Assembly (NCBI RefSeq): GCF_001545075.1
Contig: NZ_FCOB02000021.1
Coordinates: 1-64,000 of the forward strand
DNA from: Caballeronia ptereochthonis
Lineage (GTDB): Bacteria; Pseudomonadota; Gammaproteobacteria; Burkholderiales; Burkholderiaceae
DNA: 64,000 nt
Reading direction: 5' to 3'
The notes beneath the pieces are model-generated. The model was given only the letters and a program-made list of their open reading frames with translations, was not told the DNA's origin and made no database searches. The translations under genes and the position numbers were made by a program. Below are positions 33,274 through 42,830 of this stretch, piece after piece; within the stretch, counting starts at the first letter, position 1, and each line of letters begins with the position of its first letter.

Positions 33274-34592
33274 CGTGAACTCCCCCGCTGGAAGACCAGC
33301 GGCTGGTATGGCCGCAGCACCATATCCTTGTTCACCATCACTTCCACCGGCAGGCCCGGCCGCGCCGTCAGTGTCGGCTGGACACTCAGGTTGCGGCGCG
33401 TGATTTCCTGGCCGACCTGATTGGCTGTGTCCTGCGCGCTGTCGCGGAACGCAAGGACAGTGTTGCCGTTGTTGAGGTTGCCCTGATTCGACATCGCCAT
33501 CTCGGAGCTGACGCCCAGGAGCGTGGACAAAGCCGCGCCGGCCAGGATTCGGCCCCAGTGCCAGTCCACGCCATCTTCGAGGCCCGCGTAGCCGGCCGGG
33601 TCGATGCCGGGTAGCTTGTCGAGCGCGATTGACGAGGCATCGGGCAACACGAGACGCAGCCAGACCAGCAGCATGCGCCGCTGTCCAAACGCCACCTGGC
33701 TGTCGTAGCGTCCGATCAGCCGCGAGCCTTGCGGAATGAGCAGGTAACGCCCGGTCGCGGTGTCATAGACAGGCTGCGTCACCTCGGCAATGATCGACCC
33801 CGGCAGATCGGAATTGATGCCCGTCACCAGTGCGGCCGGAATGACGGTGCCGGCCATCACGGTGTACGGCGAGGCCGGTGTTTGCAAGGTGCCAGTGTTG
33901 CTCGTAGTGTTATCGCCACCCTTGGCCATGAACGCTTCCTTCTGGCTCTGCCGGTTCTGCACCGCCGTCGGATCGTTGGGCTGCGCCGCCGTCGAGGCCG
34001 GGCCGGCAGCCTGCGGATCGAATGCAGCCAGACTACTCGCCGGCGGAGTGGCCGCCGATGCAGCAGGCGCCGCCGCGACCTGCTGGCCACCCGTCTGATT
34101 GCTGGTACGGAAGAACACTGACGACCCGGCGGCGGCCTCGGCCTCCTTGCGCAGCGCGTCGCGCTCAGCCGCTTCCGGGTCTTGTCCGGGCGACGTGTTG
34201 GGCAATGGCGGTGGTTGCTGCGACTGCACGATGGCGGGCCCCAGGTCGCCCGGCAGCGGCGGCCCCAGCGTCGGCACACTGGCCGCCGGCTTGGGCGGCA
34301 AGCCGGAATAGTCCTTCGGAAGCTGGTCGAGTTCTTCGGAGCGCGTTACACGATCGACGTTATAAAGCTCGGTCGGCACGTTGTTGCCGGCGTGCCGATG
34401 GGGCTGCAACGACCAGAAGGTGGCCCCGATCACGGCCACGCCCAGGCCGCCGGTCAGGAACGCCAGCGTGCGCCGGTTCAGCCGCGTCACCGGGCGTGGC
34501 TGCGAGCGCAGCGTCATGCTCTCTGGCGCGACTTTCAGGGCGGCGTTGGCGGTGTTGGACAGAGGCGCGTCTGGGGTGTCGTCCTGGCTCAT
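33270..34592 (-). CDS. trbI: Conjugal transfer protein TrbI (VirB10 type)
   Basis: A 440-residue inner-membrane protein of the mating-pair formation type IV secretion system. One N-terminal transmembrane helix (TLAFLTGGLGVAVIGATFWSL) is followed by a Pro-rich periplasmic linker. The C-terminal VirB10 beta domain has AGTVIPAALVTGINSDLPG and LLIPQGSRLIGRYDSQVAFGQ. The start at 34592 follows two bases after the trbG stop; a longer open frame runs into trbG. Confidence 0.93.
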   Translation of the reverse strand: MSQDDTPDAPLSNTANAALKVAPESMTLRSQPRPVTRLNRRTLAFLTGGLGVAVIGATFWSLQPHRHAGNNVPTELYNVDRVTRSEELDQLPKDYSGLPPKPAASVPTLGPPLPGDLGPAIVQSQQPPPLPNTSPGQDPEAAERDALRKEAEAAAGSSVFFRTSNQTGGQQVAAAPAASAATPPASSLAAFDPQAAGPASTAAQPNDPTAVQNRQSQKEAFMAKGGDNTTSNTGTLQTPASPYTVMAGTVIPAALVTGINSDLPGSIIAEVTQPVYDTATGRYLLIPQGSRLIGRYDSQVAFGQRRMLLVWLRLVLPDASSIALDKLPGIDPAGYAGLEDGVDWHWGRILAGAALSTLLGVSSEMAMSNQGNLNNGNTVLAFRDSAQDTANQVGQEITRRNLSVQPTLTARPGLPVEVMVNKDMVLRPYQPLVFQRGSSR

Positions 34593-34594
34593 GA

Positions 34595-35584
34595 TCAGTT
34601 CCTCCGCGTGCCGTCGGTGCGCTCGATACGCACCACGTCGCCCTTGTCGCCGCCGAGCCGCAATTCGGCCGCGCCGAACAGGCGGTCCACGATGTAGTAC
34701 GGTGAACGGAAACGGTAGTTCACCAGTTGGCCGTCGCCCTGCGGGCCGATCACAAAGAGCGGCGGCAGCTCGCCCCGAGCGATGCCAGCGGGAAACTGGA
34801 TATAGACCTTCTCGCCATCGTCGAAGGCACGTAGCGGCTTCCACGGCGGATTGCTGCCACTGATCGCGTAACGGAAGTGGATCTTGTCTAGCGAGAGGCC
34901 AGTATCGATGGGCGCGGTCGCCTGCGCGGCCTGGTCCTGGCGCTGCAAGGCGAGCATCTGGTCTTTCGGGTACTCCCAGGACACCGACGCCATCCATGCC
35001 TTCTCGGTCGAAGTCAGCTCCAGCAGGTAGGTTCTGCGGCTGGTCGTGATGACCAGATTGGTTTTCAAGCCCGAGCGGATGGGCTTGACCAGCACGTTGA
35101 CACGCAACGCATCGCCGGTGCCGCTGGACGTGTCGCCCACGATCCAGCGCACCGTGTCGCCCGCGGCGACCGTGACCAGCTCCTCACCCGGCTGCAAGGA
35201 AATGACCGTCACGCGACCGGGTGCGGCATAGACCTGATACAGCGCGCCGTCGGTGAACGGCCAGACCTGGATCGCATTGACGTAGCCCTCGCGTGTGGGC
35301 TCCATGCGTGCCTCGGCGTTGGCGCGCGTGACGCGCACGGTTTCGTCGGCAGGCTCGTGCATGGGTTTGCCATCGGTAGCGTCGGGCAGCGGCTTCATCT
35401 GCCCCGGCATCGGAAGCACCTTCGGCACCTCCACCACTTCGACGGGCTTGGGCGAATCGGGCAGCGGCTGCGCGGCAATCGGCTCGTCGAGCGAAATGCG
35501 CGGCGGCGGCTTGCCCTGCGTGGCGCAGCCCGTCAGGGCAGCGAGCATCAGCACGATGGCGTAAATGTGGAAAGACGGTTTCAT
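34595..35584 (-). CDS. trbG: Conjugal transfer protein TrbG (VirB9 type)
   Basis: A 329-residue periplasmic protein. The signal sequence ends in a lipobox (LAALTGC), so it is probably a lipoprotein. The C-terminal VirB9 domain has FRYAISGSNPPWKPLRAFDDGEKVYIQFP and VNYRFRSPYYIVDRLFGAAEL. It forms the outer part of the secretion channel with TrbI. Start at 35584 overlaps the trbF stop. Confidence 0.92.
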   Translation of the reverse strand: MKPSFHIYAIVLMLAALTGCATQGKPPPRISLDEPIAAQPLPDSPKPVEVVEVPKVLPMPGQMKPLPDATDGKPMHEPADETVRVTRANAEARMEPTREGYVNAIQVWPFTDGALYQVYAAPGRVTVISLQPGEELVTVAAGDTVRWIVGDTSSGTGDALRVNVLVKPIRSGLKTNLVITTSRRTYLLELTSTEKAWMASVSWEYPKDQMLALQRQDQAAQATAPIDTGLSLDKIHFRYAISGSNPPWKPLRAFDDGEKVYIQFPAGIARGELPPLFVIGPQGDGQLVNYRFRSPYYIVDRLFGAAELRLGGDKGDVVRIERTDGTRRN

Positions 35585-36285
35585 GACTTGGCTCCTTCGG
35601 ACACATCCAGTTCGCGGCTCCACGACAGGCCGTTGACGTAGATGCCCAGCGGGTTCTTGCGCAGGCGCTGTTCGGTGCGCGGGGTTTGCAAAACAATGGA
35701 AATCACGGCGTTCCAGCGCTGGGTGCTGGCAGGCGCGTCATTGACGAAGTGCTGTTCGATCCAGCGCACGTTGAATGACGTGTCGCTCGCGCGCGTGACG
35801 CTGGTGATCTGCACCGTCACCGACTCCTTGCCCACGCGCGCGAACGGATCGTTCGTGCGCGCGTAGTCGTTGAGCACGGCGGCGCCCCGATCGGTGGTGT
35901 AGTCGTAGGCGTCGAGCCAGTTCTGCCGCACCACGACCGGATCGATGGACAGCGAACGAACCAGCGTGATGAACTGCGCCAGGTGGTAGGCGATCTGCGC
36001 ATCCGTCGGCCGGTAAGGCGTGGTGGCTTCGCCAACCGTCCGCACCTGTCCGGCGTGATCGACTTCGATCACATAGGGCGTGACGATGGATTGCGCGGAA
36101 CGCCAGACGAGGCCGGCGGCCATCAGCACCGCGAGTACCAGACAGCCGAACGCCATCCATCGCCAGTTCTTCGCCTGCACGCGGGCCGAGCCGATGCGCT
36201 CGTCCCATAGCTGCGCCGCAGACTGATAAGGGGTGGCAGGCTGCGGCGTACTGGCGTAGCGCACCTGGGGTCGCTTGAATCGCAT
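35581..36285 (-). CDS. trbF: Conjugal transfer protein TrbF (VirB8 type)
   Basis: A 234-residue bitopic protein. One transmembrane helix (MAFGCLVLAVLMAAGLVW, about residues 45-62) precedes the VirB8 periplasmic domain (QIAYHLAQFITLVRSLSIDPVVVRQNW; YVNGLSWSRELD). It nucleates assembly of the type IV channel. It is 12 bp after trbL. Confidence 0.92.
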   Translation of the reverse strand: MRFKRPQVRYASTPQPATPYQSAAQLWDERIGSARVQAKNWRWMAFGCLVLAVLMAAGLVWRSAQSIVTPYVIEVDHAGQVRTVGEATTPYRPTDAQIAYHLAQFITLVRSLSIDPVVVRQNWLDAYDYTTDRGAAVLNDYARTNDPFARVGKESVTVQITSVTRASDTSFNVRWIEQHFVNDAPASTQRWNAVISIVLQTPRTEQRLRKNPLGIYVNGLSWSRELDVSEGAKS

Positions 36286-36297
36286 AAGTCGTTCTCC

Positions 36298-37650
36298 TTA
36301 CGAATCGGAATCACGGAGGCTCGGGCCTTGCGCGGAGCCGCCACCGTCACCACCGCGCAGCGTGTGCGTGGCCGTCGTGGCGGCATGGCTGATCTGCTGG
36401 CGTCGATGCAGACGCTTGGCCCAGGCGGGTTGTTTGGCATCGGACGTGGCACCCGATGCGCCGCCTTCCGGGGCGCTGGTATCGGCTCCGGCGCGGCTTT
36501 CACCACGGAAGGCCGAAGCGGCACGCTCACCGAACGCCCGCGCGCCGGAAGCAACCTTTTGCCCAGCGGCCTGGGCGCCGGTCTTGGCGACGTTACCCAC
36601 GCCCGCCGCCGCGCCCTTGAGTCCACCGCCAGAGGCGGCGGAACCGGCCTGGTAGGCCGAACGCGCACTGCCGGCTGTCGAGCTGGCAGCCCGCGCGCCA
36701 CTGCCGATGGCGCTCGCCGCGGCCGGCGCCATGCGTGCCCCGGCCGCGACAGCGGCACCGACGCCGGTAGCCGCTGCAGCCACACCGATCGCAGCACCGG
36801 CTGCACCTACGGTCGCCCCGGCCATCGCGCCCGCGCCGAGCTGCGGCGCACCGGACACCAGGCCCGTTGCAATGCCCGGCCCGAAGATGCCCAGCGCGAG
36901 CATGGAGAGCGAGGCCAGCATCACGACCAGCGCATGGTCGATGGACGGCTCGGCAGGCGTGGTCGGGAACTGGGCAAAGAGGCCCGTGCCGATGCCGACG
37001 ATGACTGCGAGCACCAGCACCTTGATGCCCGTGGACACCACATTGCCGAGCACCTTTTCAGCGAGAAACGCGGTCTTGTTCCAGAGCGCGAACGGCACCA
37101 GCACGAAGCCGGCGAGCGTGGTCAGCTTGAACTCGATCAATGTGACGAAGAGCTGCACCGCCAGCACGAAGAAGCAGACGATGACCGTGAACCAGGCGAG
37201 GAACATCACGACGATGGGCGTGATGTTGACGAACACCTCGGGGAACCCAGCCATCTGGCTGATCTGTTCGAGGATTGGCATGCCGGCGTCGATGCCGGTC
37301 TTGGCGATGTGACCCGGTTGCAGGAACGTCTCCATGCTCAGGGTCGAGCCGGTGGCCGTCAGGCCCAGGCCCGCGAACGAGCGGAACACGATGCTCGCCA
37401 GCCAGTTGAAGTTGCCGATGATGTAGGCGAAGGCGCCGACGTAGAGCACCTTGCGGATGAGCTTGGCCATCACGTCTTCGCCCTGGCCGGCGGCGTGTCC
37501 CAGCGCCCAGGTGAGGCCGGCGAGCGTCATGTCGATCGCCACCAGCGTTGCGGTCAGAAACGCCACCTCGCCATGCAGCAGCCCAAAGCCGGAATCGATG
37601 TAGGTCGAGAAGACGTTGAGGAAGTGGTCGATGATGGAAACGTCGTTCAT
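36298..37650 (-). CDS. trbL: Conjugal transfer protein TrbL (VirB6 type)
   Basis: A 450-residue polytopic inner-membrane protein with about six helices in the first 290 residues. The long C-terminal tail is rich in Ala, Gly and Ser, which is usual for TrbL. The start MNDVSIIDHFLNVF overlaps the trbK stop (ATGA). Confidence 0.92.
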   Translation of the reverse strand: MNDVSIIDHFLNVFSTYIDSGFGLLHGEVAFLTATLVAIDMTLAGLTWALGHAAGQGEDVMAKLIRKVLYVGAFAYIIGNFNWLASIVFRSFAGLGLTATGSTLSMETFLQPGHIAKTGIDAGMPILEQISQMAGFPEVFVNITPIVVMFLAWFTVIVCFFVLAVQLFVTLIEFKLTTLAGFVLVPFALWNKTAFLAEKVLGNVVSTGIKVLVLAVIVGIGTGLFAQFPTTPAEPSIDHALVVMLASLSMLALGIFGPGIATGLVSGAPQLGAGAMAGATVGAAGAAIGVAAAATGVGAAVAAGARMAPAAASAIGSGARAASSTAGSARSAYQAGSAASGGGLKGAAAGVGNVAKTGAQAAGQKVASGARAFGERAASAFRGESRAGADTSAPEGGASGATSDAKQPAWAKRLHRRQQISHAATTATHTLRGGDGGGSAQGPSLRDSDS

Positions 37651-37973
37651 GGCCGCATCTCCGTGGAAACACTGGAATCAGTGCTGGGGCTCGGGCCGTC
37701 GAAGCTGGGCGGGATGTCCGCAGGCAATTCGGAAAGCGTGCGGTATTCGTTCGGCCCAGATTTGCCCGACATAAAGCGCTGCAAATCGGCCTGATCGACG
37801 CGGGCGCAGAACGTGGCGTTGTATTGGCCATGTCGGCACTGCGCGAGCAGCCGATGCAGCAAGGTCGGATCGACGGCGATCGCATCGACCGATAGCGTCT
37901 GCGGCCGGTCGCAACCGGCCAGCAGGCAGGCGACAGCGAAGTGCGCAGCAAAAAGGACAGGCGTGCGCGTCAT
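37647..37973 (-). CDS. trbK: TrbK-like entry-exclusion lipoprotein
   Basis: A 108-residue protein with a lipoprotein signal (HFAVACLLAGC). The following domain has PTLLHRLLAQCRHGQYNATFCARVDQADLQRFM, matching the short exclusion proteins encoded between trbJ and trbL. Such proteins block redundant transfer into cells that already hold the element. A related lipoprotein is encoded at 45504. Confidence 0.75.
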   Translation of the reverse strand: MTRTPVLFAAHFAVACLLAGCDRPQTLSVDAIAVDPTLLHRLLAQCRHGQYNATFCARVDQADLQRFMSGKSGPNEYRTLSELPADIPPSFDGPSPSTDSSVSTEMRP

Positions 37974-37984
37974 GGCCGCCTCCC

Positions 37985-38713
37985 TCAGTTGCCGTAGAAG
38001 TTCACGGTCTGCGGCGTGTACGGCGTGCCGGTGCCGAGGAAGCGCTGCGTGATGACGCGACCCTGTTCGACCGCGGCGGCTTGCCGTGCCAATTCCAGCG
38101 CCGCCGCGCGACCCTGCGTGAGCTGGAGCTGTTGCGACTCGCTGGTCTGCTTCGCCTGCAGGGCCAGAAGCTGGTTGGTCGCCTGCATGGCCTGCAAGGC
38201 GCCGGTGGCCGACTGGCTTTGGCCCACGAGGTCGGACATGGTGCCCGCGTCAACGTTGATGTTCTGCGACACCTGCGCCTGCATCTGCATCGCGGTCTGC
38301 AAACCATTGAGCGTGTTCTGCCAGCGCTGGTGCGCATCCTGGTACATCTGGTTGCCGCTGACGGTCGCGGCGTATTGCTGCGGGTACAACTGCGCGAACT
38401 GCTGGTTCATGTTCTGCACCTGGAACGCCAGTCCCTGTGCCTGCGTGATGAGCTGCTGGGTATTCGCCAGGTTCGAGCGCAACTGGCCGACCACGTTGAA
38501 CGGCAGGCTCGCCAGGTTGCGCGCCTGATTCATCAGCGACTGCGCCTGGTTCTGGAGTTGCCGGATCTGGTTGTTGATCTGTTCCAGCGTGCGCGCGGCA
38601 GTCATCGTGTTCTGCACGAGGTTGGTCGCGTCGATGACGGCCCATTGCGCCTGCGCAGCAGGCATGACGCCGACGAGCGCAGCAACAGCGAGAGCGAGAA
38701 GACGAATCTTCAT
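37985..38713 (-). CDS. trbJ: Conjugal transfer protein TrbJ (VirB5 type)
   Basis: A 242-residue secreted protein. The signal peptide is MKIRLLALAVAALVGVMPAAQA, then long Gln- and Asn-rich amphipathic helices (LEQINNQIRQLQNQAQSLMNQ), typical of TrbJ/VirB5 pilus-tip proteins. The start at 38713 overlaps the trbE stop. Confidence 0.92.
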   Translation of the reverse strand: MKIRLLALAVAALVGVMPAAQAQWAVIDATNLVQNTMTAARTLEQINNQIRQLQNQAQSLMNQARNLASLPFNVVGQLRSNLANTQQLITQAQGLAFQVQNMNQQFAQLYPQQYAATVSGNQMYQDAHQRWQNTLNGLQTAMQMQAQVSQNINVDAGTMSDLVGQSQSATGALQAMQATNQLLALQAKQTSESQQLQLTQGRAAALELARQAAAVEQGRVITQRFLGTGTPYTPQTVNFYGN

Positions 38714-41160
38714 GGCGAGGTCTCCAGTGGCGGGGAAGCGAGGAAGGACGGAGCCGAAGGCGCGGATGGCAGCAGGTCGGCCGCCCAATCGAGGCTGCGA
38801 TGGCGTAGCCACGCGCCTGCGAAACCGGGTGTGCCGGCTCGCGCCAGCACGCGGTCGATGTCGCGCTGGTCTTGCGGTGTGGACGCGCCCGCGAAAGCGA
38901 GCGTGACCGGCCCCAGGTCAAGGTCGAACAGGCGGTTGCCGGCGCGGGACTGGTAGTAGTAGTCGCGCTTCGGTTGCGCGGTGGCGACGATCTCGATCTG
39001 TCGGCTGTTCAAGCCGAAGCCTTCGTAGATCGTGCGAATCTGCGGTTCGGTGGCCTGCGGGTTGGGCAGGAAGATGCGGCTGGCGCAGCTCTCGATGATC
39101 GCGGGCGCGATGCTCGAATCCTTGATGTCGGCGAGCGATTGCGTGGCGAAGATGACGCTGACGTTCTTCTTGCGCAGTGTCTTGAGCCACTGCCGGATGC
39201 GCGCGGCGAACACCGGGGCATCGAGGAACAGCCAGGACTCGTCGAGGATAAGCAGCGTCGGCGCGCCATCGAAACGCTCGTCAAAACGCGCGAAGAGATA
39301 CCCCAGCACGGCCAGCACCGCTGCCTTGCTGTGCATCAGTTCTTCCATCTCGAAGCACTGCACGTCGGCCGTACCGAGCCGGTCGTGATCGGCATCGAGC
39401 AGCTTGCCGTGCGCGCCGCCCAACACGTAGGGTGCGAGCGCCTGGCGCAGCGCGTTCGATTGCAGCAGCACCGCCAAGCCGGTAAGCGTGCGCTGTTCGA
39501 CCGGCGCGCCGGCGAGACTGCCGAGCGCCGACCAGATGGCCACCTTCTCGTCCGGGCCGATAGCGACGCCTTCATGCGCCAGACGACCTTCGACCCATTC
39601 GGCAGCCCAGGTGCGATAGCTGTCCTGATCGATGCGCGCGAGTGGCTGGAACGCAATCGCGCCATCGGCGCCGAGGTCGTAGTATTCGCCGCCCAAGCCC
39701 AGCGCCGTCGCCCGCATCGAGCGGCCCATGTCAAACGCGAAGATGCGCGAACCGGGATAGCGACGGAACTGCATCGCCAGGGTGGCGAGCAGCACCGACT
39801 TGCCCATGCCGGTCGGCCCGACGACGAGGGTATGGCCCACGTCGCCGATGTGCGTCACAAGCCGGAACGGCGTCGCGCCCTCGGTACGGGTAACGATCAG
39901 CGGCGGCCCGTCCAGGTGCGCGTTCTTCTCCGGCCCCGCCCACACCGCCGACACCGGCATCAGGTGCGCGAGGTTCAGCGTCGAGATGATCGGCAGGCGC
40001 ACGTTCGCATAGGCGTTGCCCGGCACCGACGACAGCCACGCCTCCACGGCATTGAGCGTTTCGGGGATGGTGACGAAGCCCCGGCCCTGGATGGCGCGTT
40101 CCACCTGGCGCAGCTTTTCGTCGGCCACGTCCGCATTGGCATCGAACACCGTCACAGTGGCCGTGACGTAGCCATAGGCCACCTGATCGCTGCCCAACTC
40201 CTGCATCGCAGCATCCGCATCGGTCGCCTTGTTGCTCGCGTCCGTATCGACCAGCGGCGACTCCTGCTGGAAGATGGTTTCACGCAGCAGTGCGATGACG
40301 TTCTTGCGCTTGGCGAACCACTGCCGGCGCAGGCGGCCGAGTTCCTTCTCGGCCTCGGCCTTGTCCATGCAGAGAAAGCGTGTGCTCCAGCGATAGGCAA
40401 AGCCCAGCCGGTTGAGGTCGTCCAGAATCCCCGGCCAGGTCGAGGTCGGAAAGCCCCGAACTGTGACGACGCGAAGATGCTGGTCGCCCAGCATCGGCGC
40501 GAGACCACCGATGAGCGGCGAGTCGGCGAGCAGCGCGTCGAGATGGAACGGCACCTCGGGCATACCGACGCGATAGCGCCGCGTCGAGATGGTGGCGTGC
40601 AGGTACGTGAGCGTGTCGCTGTCGTCGAGCCAGGCGATTTCCGGCATCACACCGTCGAGCAGGTCGAACACCCGGTCGGTTTCGGCGACGAAGGCGGCGA
40701 GCCGTTCGCGCCAGTCCACGCCTCGCGTCGCGGTGTTCTCGTAGAGCAGCTTCGCCGCGCGGGCGCGGGATTCCTCGGGCGGCAGGTAGGCGAACGTGAC
40801 GTGATAGCCGCTCTCGAAGTGATTGCCCGATTCCTCGAAGGTCGCGCGCCGTTCCTCGTCCACAAGCCACGACAGCGGCTCGGGGAAATCCGATGGCGGA
40901 TAGTGCGCGGCGGGTCGGCGTTCGGCCTCGATGAAGAACGCCCAGCCCGCGCCGAGCCTACGCAGCGCGTTGTTCAGGCGCGCGGACGTGGCGATCAGCT
41001 CGCCTTGCGTGGCGCTGTCCAGGTCTGGCCCGCGAAAGCGCGCCGTGCGCTGGAAACTGCCGTCCTTGTTGAGCACGACGCCGGGCGCGACGAGGCCCGC
41101 CCACGGAAGCCAGTCGGCGAGCAGCGCCGGACGCTGGCGATATTCGGCAAGGTTCAGCAT
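38710..41160 (-). CDS. trbE: Conjugal transfer ATPase TrbE (VirB4 type)
   Basis: An 816-residue ATPase energising pilus assembly. Walker A is VVGPTGMGKSVLLATLA near residue 445 and Walker B is TLLILDESWLFLD near 645, followed by the FATQSLADI motif. Full length, no disruptions. The start MLNLAEYRQRPALLADWLPW at 41160 lies 10 bp after trbD. Confidence 0.95.
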   Translation of the reverse strand: MLNLAEYRQRPALLADWLPWAGLVAPGVVLNKDGSFQRTARFRGPDLDSATQGELIATSARLNNALRRLGAGWAFFIEAERRPAAHYPPSDFPEPLSWLVDEERRATFEESGNHFESGYHVTFAYLPPEESRARAAKLLYENTATRGVDWRERLAAFVAETDRVFDLLDGVMPEIAWLDDSDTLTYLHATISTRRYRVGMPEVPFHLDALLADSPLIGGLAPMLGDQHLRVVTVRGFPTSTWPGILDDLNRLGFAYRWSTRFLCMDKAEAEKELGRLRRQWFAKRKNVIALLRETIFQQESPLVDTDASNKATDADAAMQELGSDQVAYGYVTATVTVFDANADVADEKLRQVERAIQGRGFVTIPETLNAVEAWLSSVPGNAYANVRLPIISTLNLAHLMPVSAVWAGPEKNAHLDGPPLIVTRTEGATPFRLVTHIGDVGHTLVVGPTGMGKSVLLATLAMQFRRYPGSRIFAFDMGRSMRATALGLGGEYYDLGADGAIAFQPLARIDQDSYRTWAAEWVEGRLAHEGVAIGPDEKVAIWSALGSLAGAPVEQRTLTGLAVLLQSNALRQALAPYVLGGAHGKLLDADHDRLGTADVQCFEMEELMHSKAAVLAVLGYLFARFDERFDGAPTLLILDESWLFLDAPVFAARIRQWLKTLRKKNVSVIFATQSLADIKDSSIAPAIIESCASRIFLPNPQATEPQIRTIYEGFGLNSRQIEIVATAQPKRDYYYQSRAGNRLFDLDLGPVTLAFAGASTPQDQRDIDRVLARAGTPGFAGAWLRHRSLDWAADLLPSAPSAPSFLASPPLETSP

Positions 41161-41170
41161 GGGCCGTCCC

Positions 41171-41440
41171 TCACACGTCCAGGAGCGGCTTGTGCCGCAG
41201 GTGCTTGGCGAACACCTGCATAAACTGCGGATCGACGCGTGCGCCCCACACCGCCAGCGAATGACCGACGATCCAGAGCGCGAGGCCGGGCAGCCAGAGC
41301 TGCATACCCAGGCCCACGGCGGCGGCCAGCGTGCCGTTGGCGATCGCCACGGTGCGCGGCGCGCCTCCCAGCAGAATCGGCTCGGTCAGCGAGCGGTGCA
41401 GCGGCACCTCGAAGCCCGGTAGCGTGTTAGCCATGTTCAT
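41171..41440 (-). CDS. trbD: Conjugal transfer protein TrbD (VirB3 type)
   Basis: An 89-residue inner-membrane protein, MNMANTLPGFEVPLHRSLTEP at the start, with two hydrophobic helices (residues 29-66). The start at 41440 overlaps the trbC stop by four bases. A longer frame extends over trbC but is a shadow. Confidence 0.9.
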   Translation of the reverse strand: MNMANTLPGFEVPLHRSLTEPILLGGAPRTVAIANGTLAAAVGLGMQLWLPGLALWIVGHSLAVWGARVDPQFMQVFAKHLRHKPLLDV

Positions 41441-41817
41441 ACGACGGCCCCGCCCGAGAAGCTGAAGAACGACAGGAAGAACGAGGACGCGGCGAACGCG
41501 ATGGACAGACCAAAGACGATCTGGATCAGCTTGCGAAAGCCGCCCGACGTGTCGCCGAACGCGAGCGCCAGCCCCGTGGCGATGATGATGATGACGGCGA
41601 CGATGCGCGCGACCGGTCCCTGGATGGACTCCAGAATGGATTGCAGCGGCGATTCCCACGGCATGTTGGAACCGCTCGCCTTCGCGGTGCCGGCCATCAG
41701 CAGCATCGCGGCGGCCGACAGCAGGCCGTGACGCGCCGGAGCGGCCAAGCGCCGCAGACGCAACAGGCACGGAACCGGATTTACGGAAAAACGGAAAGCA
41801 GTAGCACTCTGCGTCAT
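41437..41817 (-). CDS. trbC: Conjugal transfer pilin TrbC (VirB2 type)
   Basis: A 126-residue prepilin. A long basic signal region ends AGTAKASGSN, and two hydrophobic helices follow (RIVAVIIIIATGLALAFGD; IVFGLSIAFAASSFFLSFF), typical of cyclised TrbC pilins. The start at 41817 overlaps the trbB stop. Confidence 0.9.
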   Translation of the reverse strand: MTQSATAFRFSVNPVPCLLRLRRLAAPARHGLLSAAAMLLMAGTAKASGSNMPWESPLQSILESIQGPVARIVAVIIIIATGLALAFGDTSGGFRKLIQIVFGLSIAFAASSFFLSFFSFSGGAVV

Positions 41818-42830
41818 GGCAGTTCTCCAGGAGGTTCGGGGGACGGGGAAGCGATGGCGGATGCTGGCGAGAGCGCATCCGCGAGGCGGTAGCCGATGCC
41901 GTCGAAGCCGACGACGCGAGCGATGCTTTCGATACGGCGCCGACGGCCGCGACCAGCGATGTGGATCACGACATTGACCGCCTCGGCGATCAGTGCGCGC
42001 GGCGGATTCACGGCGACTTCGAGAATCAGTTGCTCCAGGCGCAGCAACGCGCCCACGGCGGAGCCGGCGTGGATCGTGGCGATGCCGCCCGGATGGCCGG
42101 TGCCCCACACCTTGATGAGATCGAGCGCTTCGCCGCCGCGGACCTCGCCGACGATCACGCGGTCGGGGCGCAGGCGCATCGTGGCGCGCACCAGCTCGGT
42201 CATGGTCACGACGCCCGCGCGCGTGCGCAGCGGCACGTGGTCACGCGCGGCGCATTGCAGTTCCACGGTGTCTTCGAGCACCAGCACGCGGTCGCCGGTG
42301 GCCGCGATTTCGGCGAGCAGCGCATTAGCGAGCGTCGTCTTGCCGGTACTGGTACCACCGGCGATCAGGATGTTCTGCCGCTCGCGTACCGCGCTGCGCA
42401 GGAACTCGGCCTGCGTGGCGGTCATCATGCCGTCGGCGACGTAGCGCCCCAGCGGGATGACGCCGACGGCGCGTTTTCGCAGCGCGAAGGCCGGGCCGGG
42501 AGCTGCCGGTGGCAAGATGCCTTCAAACCGCTCGCCGGTTTCCGGCAGCTCGGCGGTCAAGAGTGGTTGACCGCGATGCACTTCCGCGCCGACGTGCGCC
42601 GCGACGAGGCGGATGATGCGTTCGCCATCCTCCTCGGACAGTTCCGCGCCGAGCGGCGCGCGGCCTGAAGACAGACGATCGACCCAGAGCGTGTGATCCG
42701 GGTTGAGCATGATTTCCACCACGTCCGGGTCTTCGAGAGCGGCGGCGATCAGCGGCCCCATCGCCGTGCGTAGCATGCGGATGCGCCGGTCGAGCGAGGT
42801 GGTGGCGAAAGACTGCGGTAGCGCGCTCAT
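41814..42830 (-). CDS. trbB: Conjugal transfer ATPase TrbB (VirB11 type)
   Basis: A 338-residue hexameric secretion ATPase. Walker A is IAGGTSTGKTTLANALL near residue 155. The Asp box (VLVLEDTVELQCAA), Walker B (RVIVGEVRGGEALDLIK) and the His box (GTGHPGGIATIHAG) are all intact. First gene of the trb cluster proper; its start overlaps the stop of the CopG-like regulator. Confidence 0.94.
   Translation of the reverse strand: MSALPQSFATTSLDRRIRMLRTAMGPLIAAALEDPDVVEIMLNPDHTLWVDRLSSGRAPLGAELSEEDGERIIRLVAAHVGAEVHRGQPLLTAELPETGERFEGILPPAAPGPAFALRKRAVGVIPLGRYVADGMMTATQAEFLRSAVRERQNILIAGGTSTGKTTLANALLAEIAATGDRVLVLEDTVELQCAARDHVPLRTRAGVVTMTELVRATMRLRPDRVIVGEVRGGEALDLIKVWGTGHPGGIATIHAGSAVGALLRLEQLILEVAVNPPRALIAEAVNVVIHIAGRGRRRRIESIARVVGFDGIGYRLADALSPASAIASPSPEPPGELP

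Noticed and set aside
38872..41223. Plus-strand open frame of 783 codons over trbE
   Set aside because: Antisense shadow of an intact VirB4-type ATPase in the same operon direction as its neighbours.
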